This document shows, piece by piece, positions 43,901 through 54,740 of a stretch of 64,000 nucleotides of DNA (within the stretch, counting starts at the first letter, position 1; every line of letters starts with the position of its first letter). The position numbers were made by a program, and so were the translations under genes. A model generated the notes under the pieces. The model was not told where the DNA came from. It saw nothing but the letters and a program-made list of their open reading frames with translations, and ran no database searches. The stretch comes from Mixophyes australis (taxonomy: Eukaryota > Chordata > Amphibia > Anura > Limnodynastidae): positions 172,840,124 through 172,904,123 of the forward strand of contig JAVHZZ010000006.1 of the NCBI GenBank assembly GCA_036250195.1, in the 5' to 3' direction.

Positions 43901-44644
43901 CATCAGGGAACATATTGCTCATATACATTTGAATTTGTATTCAACAAGAGACACTTCTTCAGATAAGCTTCTTGTTGAATATGGGCGTGCGTATACCCGA
44001 TGTATGTGCGTTTTAAAAAAAATGCACAGTGCTTTCGCTTTGCATTCCTTAATGAATGAGACCCAATATGTTCACAATAGCCCCTCTGTAGAAAAATATG
44101 GTTTGGTCAATTCTCACACCTTAAGGCATTTTAACAGGTAATTCTCCCAGGCAACTAACTTGGAGAAGTTTGAAAGATAACAGAGAGCATTGAATGGTAG
44201 TCAATGCCGCTGTTTGGAGGGCTACCTCGATTTGTTCAATGTCTAAGATCCCACAATTCTCACAGGATATTATTGAGTAATTACCTTTAAGTGTAGTTTC
44301 TCTTTAATTGTTGTTATGTCTAGGTAGACAACTATAAAAAAAACTTAATTAATTTTTTTTTAAATATTATTAATATTGTGGTTGATTTGTACAACACCAT
44401 AGCAGTGAAAACTGGGTATGCATAAAACAGAGAGATATCAGTTGGACAAAATAAATGCAGACATGAAAACAAAGGGTAGGGAGGATTTATTTATGAATAG
44501 CCTGATTTATGTGTAGGAAACACCTTCAATTAAAATATAAAAATCCATTTTCATGAAGGAAGGTTTCAAATGTGATGTGACAATAAATTGTTTTGATTTA
44601 CAACTAGTTCAAAGAGTAAACGATCTTTGTTGAATTTTGCAATT
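40926..44644. other. Intergenic DNA with a possible decayed Harbinger-type accessory gene
   Basis: Most of this is AT-rich and featureless, with a (TG)n tract near 43533. On the minus strand three separated pieces look coding-derived. Near 42860-42970 there is a charged, coiled-coil-like segment (ISRKVEELVQLEAEQLHTTN). Near 42060-42120 there is an acidic segment (EDADTAEEVEDLVEE). Near 41610-41720 there is a proline-rich repeat (PQVYTPYPPQVYPLYPPQ). That order is reminiscent of the MYB/SANT-like accessory protein of Harbinger elements, but no DNA-binding domain, nuclease or terminal repeats are visible, so this is only a suggestion. Confidence 0.3.
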
Positions 44645-44652
44645 GACTAGTG

Positions 44653-44833
44653 CAGCGGTTCCCAAAGTGTGCGCCATGGCTCTCTGGGGTGCCGCAGCGC
44701 TATCACATGGTTGCCACGGCGAAGGCTGCTTGACCAGAATAAAAAAAAAACTTACCACTCCAGTGGTGCCGGATCATCCTCAATTATGGAGACCCTAAGG
44801 GTGCCTTAAACTGAGAAAGTTTGGGAACCAGGG
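44653..44833. mobile_element. hAT-type MITE, 181 bp
   Basis: Ends CAGCGGTTCCCAAAGTGTG and AGTTTGGGAACCAGGG are inverted repeats of the Charlie-type CAG(T)GGTTCCCAAA class. A perfect 8-bp duplication GACTAGTG lies at 44645-44652 and 44834-44841. It has no coding capacity. Confidence 0.9.
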
Positions 44834-45465
44834 GACTAGTGGTAATCTGAATTGAAAATACCTTTCTTTTTTCTATTTTCTAACCAAAAAAATAATGTTA
44901 AAAAGCATCTTTAGCTTAATAAATAATAGGTGCTTCTCACTTCTACACTTACTTTTCAGTGAATCCACCCAAATCACCACTTTCTATTCTGTCCAGTTCT
45001 AACTAGAGATGCTCACTGACCCCCATGAGGTGGTTTTGATGGTTTTGGTTTTGGATCTGGATTAGCTTCGTGTTTTGGTTTTGGCAAAACCACTCTCGTG
45101 TGTTTTGGTTTTGGTTTTGGTTCTGGATCTGTTTTTTTTAGAAAAATTGCTAAAATATGCTTAAATCACATAATTTTGCTCTTTTTTTGTTCCTACATTA
45201 TTATTAACCTCACTAGCTCTAATTTCAAGTCATTTGCAGTCAATTTTGATCACCTCACAGGTCACATTATTATTTTCATACACTTTCGGACAAATACTGC
45301 AGCGACCTGGCTGGATGCTAAGCAACAGAGCATTGACTGTAACACATGGCAGTTCCTAGCACATCTAGGAAACATTGGCACACAACAGTGGCAGAAAAGA
45401 AAAGTAGTGCAAAATGGAATTGTCCTTGGGAATGTTGGATCTTAAAAAGGACATGCACACTTTAG

Positions 45466-45523
45466 CAAACCAAGCACTTCAGCCACAAAAGTGCCACTTC
45501 TTGTGGCTGAAGTGCTTGGTTTG
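45466..45523 (-). other. Conserved 3'UTR hairpin of C1, 23-bp stem
   Basis: The arm at 45466-45488 (CAAACCAAGCACTTCAGCCA plus CAA) is the perfect reverse complement of 45501-45523, with a 12-base loop. It is the family C counterpart of the D hairpin, in the same order between the stop codon and the GGACATGC(A/C)CACTTT and GGAATTGTCCTTGGG motifs. Confidence 0.92.
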
Positions 45524-45764
45524 TTTGGGCCCTTACAAAACAAGGTAACAATGGCCTTAAGCCACCTAAGGTAACAGTGCTGTTAGTTATCTCTACTGTG
45601 GCAAGATGCAGTTGTCACAATCCTCAGCCTCATCCTCACCCTCATCAGTGTGCACATCATCCTCACACATTATTAATTAATCACCGCTGGAATCCACCAT
45701 TACAGAAGTCTCAGTATTTTGATGTAATTGGGGGGAAAGGCCTGCCTCGTGGAAATTGAAGTTA

Positions 45765-45772
45765 ATTTTTAT
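45765..45772. repeat. Left target-site duplication of A2
   Basis: ATTTTTAT, repeated exactly at 47975-47982. Confidence 0.93.
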
Positions 45773-46120
45773 TAGAGATGGGCGGGTCCGGTTCTCCGAG
45801 AACCGAACCCACCCGAACTTTGGGTATCCGAGTACCGAGCTGAGCAGCTCGGTACTCTCCCGCCCATTCCGAATCCAAATCGAGGCCGAACGTCATTGTG
45901 ACGTCGTCGGATCTCGGGACTCGGTTCTCGCGATACTTCAACTTTATAAATACACGCCTCCACAGCAATCCATCGCCATTTGACAGAGGGAGAGAGCAGG
46001 GTGTAGTCATAGGCTAATTAGAGCAGGGACAGAGAATACAATATTGTTCTTGCAATTGCTCTAACCAAAATCGCTAGTGCAGAGAGGAGGATAGAGGTTT
46101 ATTATTTTTTCTTCATATTT

Positions 46121-46530
46121 GGCACTCCCCAGCGCTTTTGGGGTGTCCCCCATATTTGTGCATTAATATTTCTGGCTGTCAAAAGTCATATCTGTCAGCA
46201 GTATCTACTAAATAATTTGTAGCACTCCTCAGTGCTTTTGGGGTGTCCTCCCTAATTGTGCATTAATATTTCTGGCTGTCAAAAGTCATAACTGTCAGCA
46301 GAATCTACTAAATAATTTTTAGCACTCTTCAGTGTTTTTGGGGTGTCCTCCCTAATTGTGCATTAATATTTCTGGCTGTCAAAAGTCATATCTGTCAGCA
46401 GTATCTACTAAATAATTTTTAGCACTCCTCAGTGTTTTTGGGGTGTCCTCCCTAATTGTGCATTAATATTTCTGGCTGTCAAAAGTCATATCTGTCAGCA
46501 GTATCTACTAAATAATTTTTAGCACTCCCC
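46121..46530 (+). repeat. Four-unit, 100-bp leader array of A2
   Basis: GGGTGTCC at 46141, 46241, 46341 and 46441. The unit is the same as in A1 (14 units). The variant with AACTGTCAGCAGAATCTACT, which is the last unit in A1, is the second unit here. Confidence 0.95.
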
Positions 46531-46547
46531 AGTGGTTTGCGCTCAGA

Positions 46548-47207
46548 ATGGATTCAAAGCAGTCCACATATGATCTAAATGAGCAACCAGGTTCTGTCAC
46601 CAGTCCTGATGTTAGTGTTCCCAGTACGTCATCTGGCCAAGGCGATGTCAAACAACAGAGTGTTTTCAAATTAGTGCAAAAAACAAAAACCCAAAAAAAA
46701 TTTACTGTATTGAAGCGAAAAAGAAGTGTAACTGAGCAAAAGTTAAGTGACGATAAAAAAAAAATTGCAAGCATGCCATTCTACACACGCAGTGGCAAAG
46801 AGAGAATGAGGCCTTCACCTTTGGCTATTAGTGGCAGATCCCAAAAAGTTACCCAGCCTACAATTGGTGCACAACTACTGTTACGCGTCAAAGCCGAGCT
46901 GCAAGATAACAGTGAGGCATTACAGGAGAATATTTGCTCTGATTCACAAATGACAACAATCCCTGTGGAGAGTCCATCCAACAGTGGGATGTCTAATCGT
47001 GAGCATTCTGCTGATGTGTGCCTTAATAGCCCGAGTGTAGCCGGTGATACCCAAATTGAGGATGCCACTTTGGAATTAGAAGAGGATGAGGGGGAGATTT
47101 GTGTAGGCGACGAGGGCGCTAATGATGATGTTGATGATTATGATGCAGACAGATACCAAATTGCCTTTCTCAATTTCTATTTATATTCTAGATTATATAA
47201 CGGCTGA
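46548..47207 (+). CDS. Truncated, chimeric hAT transposase N-terminus (A2)
   Basis: A 219-codon open reading frame. Residues 1 to about 193 differ from A1 at only two positions (TKTQKK for TKTKKK, VTQPTIG for VTQATIG). It includes the MPFYTRSGKERMRPSP motif and the acidic region. From NDDVDDYDADRYQ onward it follows the family D sequence and stops at 47207. There is no BED finger and no catalytic domain, so it is not a transposase. If made, a basic and acidic N-terminal fragment could interfere with or partner the full enzyme, but that is speculation. The ATG context and leader are the same as for A1. Confidence 0.75.
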   Translation: MDSKQSTYDLNEQPGSVTSPDVSVPSTSSGQGDVKQQSVFKLVQKTKTQKKFTVLKRKRSVTEQKLSDDKKKIASMPFYTRSGKERMRPSPLAISGRSQKVTQPTIGAQLLLRVKAELQDNSEALQENICSDSQMTTIPVESPSNSGMSNREHSADVCLNSPSVAGDTQIEDATLELEEDEGEICVGDEGANDDVDDYDADRYQIAFLNFYLYSRLYNG

Positions 47208-47974
47208 ATAGTTTTCTATTTTACTCCTAGTGGAGAGAGGATCTGATGCAGACAGATACCAAACTGCCTTTGTCCATTTCAATTTATATTGTACAGTATA
47301 TAACGGCTGAATTTATTAGTATTTTATACAAGTGGAGGGGGGCCCAGAGAGACAGAAACCAAACTGGCTTTCTCCATGTCAATTAATATTGTACAGTCTA
47401 TAACGGCTGGATTTTTTGGTATTTTATACAAGTGGAGGGGGGCCTAGAGAGACAGAAACCAAACTGGCTTTCTCCATGTCAATTAATATTGTACAGTCTA
47501 TAATGGCTGAATTATTTTTTTTTTAAAAAAGTGGAGGGGGCCTATAGAGACAGAAAGCAAACTGTCTTTTTCCATTTCTTTACATATTTAACTATAAGTG
47601 TAGGGTGTAATATAGATTCAAAGACAATGGCTGCATTGCCAATATGCATAGATGGAGAGGAAGACAATCTGTTTTGTGTGTAGAATAAATGAAGGCCTAC
47701 CAATGAAGAATTAAACAGTTTTTTTGGATGATTTATTACCTCAACAATTAGATTACTTATCTCTAAAACAGTTGGAGCACTAAATTGGGTTATTTTAGGC
47801 ACAAAAACATGTATTTTCCAACAAAATAGCAAAACAAAACCAAACAAAACCAAAACCAAAACCAAAACACGCAATGGCGGTTTTGCAAAACCAAAACCAA
47901 AACCAAAACACGACGGTAATCCAGATCCAAAACCGAATCCAAAACCAAAACACGGGGGTCAGTGACCATCTCTA

Positions 47975-47982
47975 ATTTTTAT
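47975..47982. repeat. Right target-site duplication of A2
   Basis: ATTTTTAT, identical to 45765-45772. Confidence 0.93.
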
Positions 47983-50542
47983 GAACATCATCTTTTCCAC
48001 ATTTTGAGGAAGTAGCCTCCTACGCCGATTGCTGACAAGGTTCCCGTTTGTGCTGAAAACTCTTTCCCAGTTCACACTGGAGGGTGGGCAGCTTAGGCAG
48101 TGCAAAGCGAGTTGGTACATGGGTCTCCAAATTCCCTTTATTTCTACCAAGTATGTAAAGGGACTGTCTGATATGTCTATTTCTATGCTGTCATGAAAAT
48201 AATCCTCCACCATCCTTTGGATGCTGATAGTAGGATCAGGAGAAGTTACGGCAGAGGAGTCACGTTTTTTGGTCAATTCTTTTAGACCAGACCATATTTC
48301 AAAATATGGTGCAGAGTCCTCTGCATCATCCCTGGGTGTCTCGGGAAAGCAAAGTTTTTTTACTAGCAGCAGTTGCGTGAGAAACTGAAGGAGGAGACAC
48401 AGTCCTGTCACCTAACACTTGTGCTGTCATCTTGCTCACCAGGAGCTCCTTGCATCACTTCAGATCAGGGTCAGTTGGAAACAAAGAGAAGACATAGCTC
48501 TTAAACCGAGGATCAAGCACAGTCGCCAAAATGTAGTGATCCGATTTCAAGATTTTGATAACTCTTGGATCCTGGCAAAGCAAATAAAGTACTTGATCTA
48601 CAAGTCGGACAAACTTAGCGTAATTGCTTTGTTTAATCTCCTCCTTCAGTTTCTTAAGCTGCTTTTCCAAAAGTCTAATTAAGGGAATCACTTGACTCAA
48701 GCTCACAGTGTCTGAACTCACTTCACAGGTGACTACATCAAATGGTTTCAGCACCTTGCACAACACGGAAAGTATTCTCCACTGCGCTTGACTAAAATAT
48801 ATCCCCCCTCCATTCCCAATGTAATAGCTTGTGGAGTAAGTGTGGATGTCCTTCCACTGTTCCTCCATACGCAGAAGCATATACAGGGTGGAATTCCACC
48901 TTGTCACCAACTTTTGCTTCAGTTGGTGGCAGGGCAAATTGCTCTTGCAGCTGCTGCAATCTCCTACACGCTGTTGCCGAATGCTGAAAACATCCAGATA
49001 TTTAACGAGTCACAGACAGCTTCTCCTGCACATCCCTGTCATTTTTTTAAAAGCTCTGAACCGCCAAGTTTATTGTGAGAGCAAAACAGGGAATGTGATG
49101 AAATTCACCCAGCTGTAATGCTCTGACAATATTGACGGCGTTATCAGAAATGACAAGCGGGATAAGTCATGTTGCAATGACATCTCTTAGTTTTTGTAAC
49201 AGATTGTCAGCTGTATGCCTCTTAGTGAAGCTGGTGATACACAGAGTAGCCTGCCTCTGAAAAATGTGACATTCCTGGGTACATGCTGCTGCTGACCCTG
49301 CTGGTGAAGGCGAATCACCAACCCAGTGGGCTGTCACAGTTATATAATCTTTAGTTTGCCCAGTTCAGCTTGTCCACATATCTGTGGTTAAGTGTACAGT
49401 GGGTAGAATGGTATTTTGCAGCCAAAAAACAACATTTTACAAACCTTCTGGTAGAAGAGAGGAATTGCTTTTCCGATGACATTTTGCCTCGTCTTTGATT
49501 CCGAAAAAGCGCAAAAGTACTGAGCCGACTCGGCGCAGTACTCAGATCCTCTAAGTTTGGGTGAGTTCGGTTCCCAAGGAACCGAGCCTGAGCATCTCTA
49601 GTTCTAACATACTGTGACACACACTGTGCTATAGAAGTCAGACACATTTATTGAACTGGAACCATGAAATGCAGCTTTTGTGATTTTAAAGAAAAATATA
49701 CTTTGGCATAGTTTGAAATAATAGTGAACGATGCAATAATATCTACAACATAAGACATAAACATTAATTGTCACAACCTTATACACTGTATCAATATATC
49801 AGATGCTAACCTTACTGGCTACATGATACCAGGATTTATTTTAAGGGCTGAATGTATATCTCATAGTTGCCTACTCTCCCGGAATGTATGAGAGAAATTT
49901 TTGGGAGCTCTCCCGGACTTCCAGGAGACCAGGGCAACTTCCCGAATCCTGCCTGCTTCATTGGTGAAGTTGGTGAAGGTGGGGCTAATCGAGTCATCCT
50001 GCCCCCCTGCTATAATAGGCCAAAATTGGTATTGAATAGAAGGGGGCGTGGCCTAATGATGCAATTAGCGTGTCCACGCTCGCAAGACATGGCCAACGTT
50101 GGAAATCTCTTGGAGGTGTAATCTACAAACTTAGCAAGAATGGTATATATATTTACTTATATCTCTACAATATACTGCTAAACACACACACACCGGCAGC
50201 CCTCAAACACACCACACAGATAGAGCAATGCACTGCAAGCAGGGGCCCTTCTGTACAGTCATGGCCAAAAGTTTTGAGAATGACACAAATATATTTTTTC
50301 ACAGAGTCCCTCTTTGCCATGACAATGAATTTTATCCCAAAAACGGCATTTTCACTGCATTTCAACCGTGCCACAAAAGAGCCAGATGACGTCAGGTCAG
50401 CGATTCTCACGGTAGCACAGGTGAGAGTGTTGACGAGGACAAGGCTGGGGATAACTCTGTTACGCTGATTGAGTTAGAATAACAGACTGGAAACTTTCAA
50501 AGGAGGGTGGTGCTTGAAATCATTGTTCTTCTTCTTTTAACC

Positions 50543-51977
50543 ATGGTTACCTGCAAGAAACCATGTGCAGTCATCAGAGCTTTGCACAAAAAGGGCTTCA
50601 CAAGCAAGGATGTTGCTGCTAGTAAGATTGCACCTAAATCAACCATTTATCGGATCATCAAGAACTTCAAGGAGAGAGGTTCAATAGTTGTGAAGAAAGC
50701 TTCAGGGCTCCCAAGAATGTCCAGCAAGTGCCAGGACCATCTCCTAAAGTTTATTAGGCTTCGGGATCGGGCATCACCAGTGCAGAGCTTGCTCAGGAAT
50801 GGCAGCAACCAGGTGTGAGCACATCTGCACGCACAGTGAGGCAAAGACTTTTGGAGGATAGCATGGTGTCAAAGAAGCCACTTCTCTCCAGGAAAAACAT
50901 CAGGGACAGATTGATATTCCGCAAAAGGTACAGGAATTGGACTGCTGAGAACTGGGGTAAAGTAATTTTCTCTGATGAATCCCCTTTCAGATTGTGTGGG
51001 ACATCTGGAAAAACACTCGTCCGGGGAAGGAAAGGTGAGCGCTACCATCAGTCCTGTGTCATGCCAACAGTAAAGCATCTTGAGACCATTCATGTGTGGG
51101 GTTGTGTCAGGCCGCAGGCCTTCTGAGGAGTATAATAGAGCAAAACACTAACTAGTATTAGCACTACTGAACTAGTAGGTGCGGAGTCTAACATACCCCT
51201 GGTGTTCGCCAAGGACCCCCGCAAGGAGGTTTGGACTTCGCTGCACAGGGTACGCAGGTCGCGGTCCTATTAGCCAGTTGCCGGTGTAGAGTAGAAGGGT
51301 CAGATGGTCCGGGTCACGCCAATCAGGAATATACGGTACCGGGGGGAATCCGAAGCCAGGATTAAATAGAGGTAAGAAGCCGCTGATTGGTAGGCTCAGG
51401 AAACGGCGATAATCGGGAGAAGAAGCGTCCGACGGAAGCAGGGCGCATGCGCCCGACACAGTAGCAGAGCCTCAGCCGGAAGCCGCAGCGGGAGGTCAGA
51501 CGTCCGTCCCCATCTGACAGGGAATCAGCGGGATGGCGTCTGACAGGTTGCTTCTCAGCCAAGGGAGTGGGCTCACTCACAATTTTGCCTAAGGACACAG
51601 CCATGAATAAAGAATGGTACCAAAACATCTTTTCCAACCATTCAAGAACAGTTTGGTGACGAACAATACCTTTTCCAGCATGATGGAGCACCTTGCCATA
51701 AGGCAAAAGTGATAGCTAAGTGGCTCAGGGATCAAAACATCGAAATTTTGGGTCCATGCCCAGGAACTCCCCAGAACTAAATCCCATTGATAACTTGTGG
51801 TCAATCCTCAAGAGATGGGTGGAAAAACAAAAACCTACAAATTCTGACAAACTCCAAGCATTGATTAGGCAAGAATTTGCGGCCATCAGTCAGTATGTGG
51901 CCCAAAAGTTGATTGACAGCATGCCAGGGCGAATTGCAGAGGTCTTCAAAAAGAAGGGTCAACACTGCAAATATTGA
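50543..51977 (+). pseudogene. Tc1 transposase pseudogene
   Basis: The 5' part from ATG 50543 carries the helix-turn-helix DNA-binding region (KGFTSKDVAASKIAPKSTIY). A shift near 50800-50820 leads to STSARTVRQRLLEDSMVSKK and the first catalytic block FSDESPF near 50975. The solo LTR splits the WGCFSAKG codons at 51105-51545. The second Asp lies in FQHDGAPCHKAK near 51680, and the last block SPELNPIDNLWS has Asp where most Tc1 enzymes have Glu. Several frame changes remain even when the LTR is ignored. Tc1 enzymes cut and paste into TA sites; this one is inactive. Confidence 0.92.
51105..51545 (-). mobile_element. Solo LTR, Gypsy-like, 441 bp
   Basis: It starts TGTCAGGCCGC and ends GCGTCTGACA, with a perfect 5-bp duplication GGTTG at 51100-51104 and 51546-51550. 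The transposase reading of Tc1 resumes across the empty site. On the minus strand it carries a TATA-like CTATTTAATCC near 51365 and the shared GGACCGCGACCTGCG segment near 51265, so it points leftward. Confidence 0.9.
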
Positions 51978-52842
51978 CACTTTGCATAAACTTAATGTAA
52001 TTGTCAATAAAAGCCTTTGACACTTATGAAATGCTTGTAAATTTTATTTCAGTATACCATAGCAACATCTGACAAAAAGGTCTAAAAACACTGAAGCAGC
52101 AAACTTTGTGAAAACCAATACTTGTGTCATTCTCAAAACTATTGGCCATGACTGTATGGATGCCAGCATGGCATGGAAGCACCATGTGTCCAGTTATCAG
52201 CTTTTAGGGGTCTTTCAATCACTTGCAGTATGGTACAACAGTCACAGTGTGCCAACCTTCCTGTAGCAACAACTCTAAAATCATCAGCTTGTATCCTTGC
52301 TTAATCCTGGGACTTGTAGTTCCACAACTTTATTTTAACACAAGAGGGATCACATTGCGGTATAAGCTCAAATGCTGATAAACAAACAAAATGCTGATTA
52401 AGCAAACTCGACAAAATGCTGATTTTGTCGTGGGGTGGACCAGAATGACACAGTTTGCCATGCCCCGCCCCCTTCCGCCCTCCCACCACACCCCTCTTTA
52501 GGGAGATCCCTCAAAGTAGGCAAGTATGGAATTACCCAATTAACCGCAATAACTTATCTGCACCAGTGTAGGTCCTATGATCTGGACTTGATTCCCTCCA
52601 AAATGGCTGACTTGCAAAATATGTCCTTCCTCAGAAATGCATAAAAACCTCCTCGTTTAGGTTCATGTTGTGACTCCCTAGCAGGTTCTGTTCACCATAC
52701 CCCTCTGATATCCCTCAAGACTGTCTGTTCTCTCTGCTCAGACCACCAATCCAGAGCCCTTCTGCTTAGGTTCACCTTCTCTGGACTTGTCACAGTCTCT
52801 CTCAGGATGCTCTTCCATCTCTCTCCAACAGACCAGTTAGAC

Positions 52843-52971
52843 CAGTGTTGGCTAACCTGTGACACTCCAGGTGTTGTGAAACTACAAGTCCCAACATACC
52901 TTTCCAGCAATAAGCTATATATTGTCAAAGCATTTTACAACATCTGGCGTGTCACAGGTTAGCCAACACTG
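52843..52971. mobile_element. hAT-type MITE, 129 bp
   Basis: CAGTGTTGGCTAACCTGTGA at the left and TCACAGGTTAGCCAACACTG at the right are perfect 20-base inverted ends. A perfect 8-bp duplication AGTTAGAC lies at 52835-52842 and 52972-52979. Confidence 0.95.
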
Positions 52972-52979
52972 AGTTAGAC

Positions 52980-54314
52980 TCTACTCCTTTTTCACAGTAG
53001 CCTTCTGGGAGATGCAGTTTCTCTCCCTGAACTAGTAAACGACAATGTCCATGTCCATCTCTTCTCTTACTGATGCAAATGTGATTAGTCGCTCCTTGGT
53101 GCTCAAGTCCAACTGCAGGATCCCCAGGGGTTACATACATAATTAGGGTAAATTTTGAACAAAAGCTTAGCAACAAATCTTGCATTTCTATGACTGTGGC
53201 ATTAAAACTGGTGTATATGTAAATTAGATGGAAAGGAGAATGATTCTGTCAAAGAAAAATCTTTTGGCATGGAAGAATCACTTTTCTGCTACCTTAGTGA
53301 ATATGACTCAGGTTTCCATAACTAACCTAATTTTACTTATGAAATAAGACCAAATTATCCTGCCACCCAGATACTGTCTTCACTGGGAGCAAAGCTGTTT
53401 TTCAAGAAACTCATCATGTGAGAGAAATAAAGATTGCCAAGGGCATTTAAAAGTCAAAATGAAGCACCTCTAAATCATGGTAGTTTACACACATTCATTA
53501 TTTAGCTTTCTGCACTTACCCTGCTAACGCCAGCTGGTGTTCTTAATTATTAAGTTTCTCAGGAGTTGTGCAGAAGACACTCGAGTCTTCAGGTATTAAG
53601 CACATTTGCATTGGTCTCTAACATAGCTTAGCAGTTTATACCGTAGCTCTGATAGGATTATGATTACGAATTTAACTTGTAATGGAAATTTCCTGGATAC
53701 AGAATGAGTTCCTTGATGTATGAAAAGTCATGCAGTTCATTTTATTCTCAGAAGAGCATAAATCTACTTGTGCAAACTATATCCTTAAAAATAGCAACAT
53801 CACTCAGGAGGGAAATACTGTATTTACAACTTAATTTATCAGGGGAAGGGAATCAAAGTAGTAAGTCTTATTTTCATTTTCAGAAGGGAAACAGAGAGAA
53901 GAGAAAATATCAAGGTTATACTTTTGCCCTTTGAGAGACCATATGTCGTATTTCCATTCATGGAACCTATTTCAATACTAAAATATAAGCTGTTTGATAA
54001 GGATACATTTAATTACAAACCTTCCAACTGTTCAAATTTACAGATATTAATCAGAAAACTCATTTGTAATCATTTATAACCCAAGACCCATTAAAAAGTC
54101 TTTAATTGTGATGGTTCTATGGCAACAAGGAACAAGACTCAATCTCACTTTTAGCCTTCTATAAATAATCTGCCACTATTGTGGATTTAGCTTTCCTTTA
54201 TTTTTAGCTACATTTAAATCACAGCTAAAATACTTTGTAGACTGATTATTAACCTGTCCCACATATATGACCTATCTAAACAATGCATTGTACTTTCATT
54301 GTGTCTGTGAACAT
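52980..54314. other. Intergenic DNA, no gene seen
   Basis: AT-rich, mostly unique sequence. The 76-codon ORF at 53704-53934 has no recognisable homology. Confidence 0.5.
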
Positions 54315-54740
54315 GAAGGGCCTGATTCATATTCGGACATAGGCCTGTTTGTGTGCCGTATCTTGTGTGGAATAGCTCTGCGCATGCTCAGAAATGGACC
54401 TTACCAAGTGAATGCAATCGCATGCAATTCTTGTCCGAAAATAAATGACACTAGGGTCCATTTTTGATAGCAGCCAATTAATCTACTAGTATGTTTTTGG
54501 AGTGTGGCAGGAAACAGGAGCACCCGGAGGAAACACACGCAAAGACACGGAGAGAACATACAAACTCCATACAGATACGGACATGGTCGGGAATTGAACT
54601 CATGATCCCAGCACTGTGAGGCAGAAGTGCAATGTACAGAAAGGGCATGCCAGGGGCATGCCGATGCAGATTCAGTCAATTCAAGTTCTGGGTTTCTCTA
54701 CAGTACAATTGTTTTCAGACGTATCATTTGCATCAGGTAT
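54315..54740. repeat. GGGCCTGATTCA-type repeat, split by a SINE
   Basis: GGGCCTGATTCATATTCGGA at 54319 and CTCTGCGCATGCTCAGAAAT near 54380, then, after the SINE, GTTTTCAGACGTATCATTTG near 54712. The same blocks occur in the same order at 21400-21510 and 22329, where other elements interrupt them. The right end is not visible. Confidence 0.5.
54447..54632 (-). mobile_element. SINE, reverse, 3'-truncated
   Basis: The minus strand reads from the tRNA-like head (GCACTTCTGCCTCACAGTGC, GAGTTCAATTCCC) through the conserved middle to GACCCTAGTGTC. It is the same family as 12146-12501 but lacks the LINE-like tail. Confidence 0.8.

Larger units (their letters stand above)
45773..47974 (+). mobile_element. 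hAT element A2, internally deleted A/D chimera, 2202 bp
   Basis: Both termini are those of A1 and ATTTTTAT duplications flank it. From 45773 to about 47128 it is almost identical to A1 apart from having four leader units. From about 47129 to about 47275 it instead matches family D (6451-6600), including GATTATGATGCAGACAGATA and ATTATATAACGGCTGAATAG. From about 47280 to the end it matches the A1 3' region. It is non-autonomous and would need the A1 transposase. Confidence 0.94.
45590..49480 (-). pseudogene. hAT transposase pseudogene of C1, interrupted by A2
   Basis: Minus-strand pieces at 48455-48937 and 47959-48411, and the tail at 45600-45764, match the A1 protein. They include a first catalytic block near 49380, the second Asp region near 49150, VTRWNSTLYMLLRMEEQ, LDPRFKSYVFS, and the C-terminal SSVNWERVFSTNGNL block. 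In that block the usual SER is changed to WER, with the Glu kept. A2 splits the codons for VEKMMFIKINFNFHEAGL between 45764 and 47983; removing it and one duplication restores that reading. Frame changes and the missing N-terminus leave it dead. No L2 tail is present at the position where C0 and C2 have one. Confidence 0.9.
45004..49600 (-). mobile_element. hAT element C1, broken, hosting A2
   Basis: The left terminus is TAGAGATGCTCACTGACCCC (3' type) and the right terminus the complement of TAGAGATGCTCAGGCTCGG (5' type). Perfect GTTCTAAC duplications lie at 44996-45003 and 49601-49608. It points leftward with normal 3' and 5' ends, unlike C0 and C2. The 5' side is deleted: about 120 bases of terminus join directly to mid-protein codons near 49480, so the leader, promoter and BED finger are gone. 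A2 sits within the C-terminal codons. Confidence 0.94.
50256..52154 (+). mobile_element. Tc1/mariner element with a nested solo LTR
   Basis: Inverted termini CAGTCATGGCCAAAAGTTTT and, at the right in complement, CAGTCATGGCCAATAGTTTT continue as GAGAATGACACAA on both sides. TA dinucleotides flank at 50254-50255 and 52155-52156. It holds a broken Tc1 transposase and a solo LTR at 51105-51545. Without the LTR the element is about 1.45 kb, a normal Tc1 size. Confidence 0.94.
49863..52530. mobile_element. MITE-like element split by Tc1
   Basis: The left edge has TAGTTGCCTACTCTCCCGG and the right edge has CTCAAAGTAGGCAAGTATGG, so TTGCCTAC and GTAGGCAA are inverted ends. The interior near the edges is rich in TCTCCCGGA, GGGGCGTGGCC and CCCCGCCCCC. 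About 390 bases precede and 375 follow the Tc1 insertion. The superfamily is not determined and no target duplication is certain. Confidence 0.5.

Noticed and set aside
50256..52154. Functional Tc1 transposase
   Set aside because: A solo LTR splits the gene and several frame changes remain when it is disregarded.
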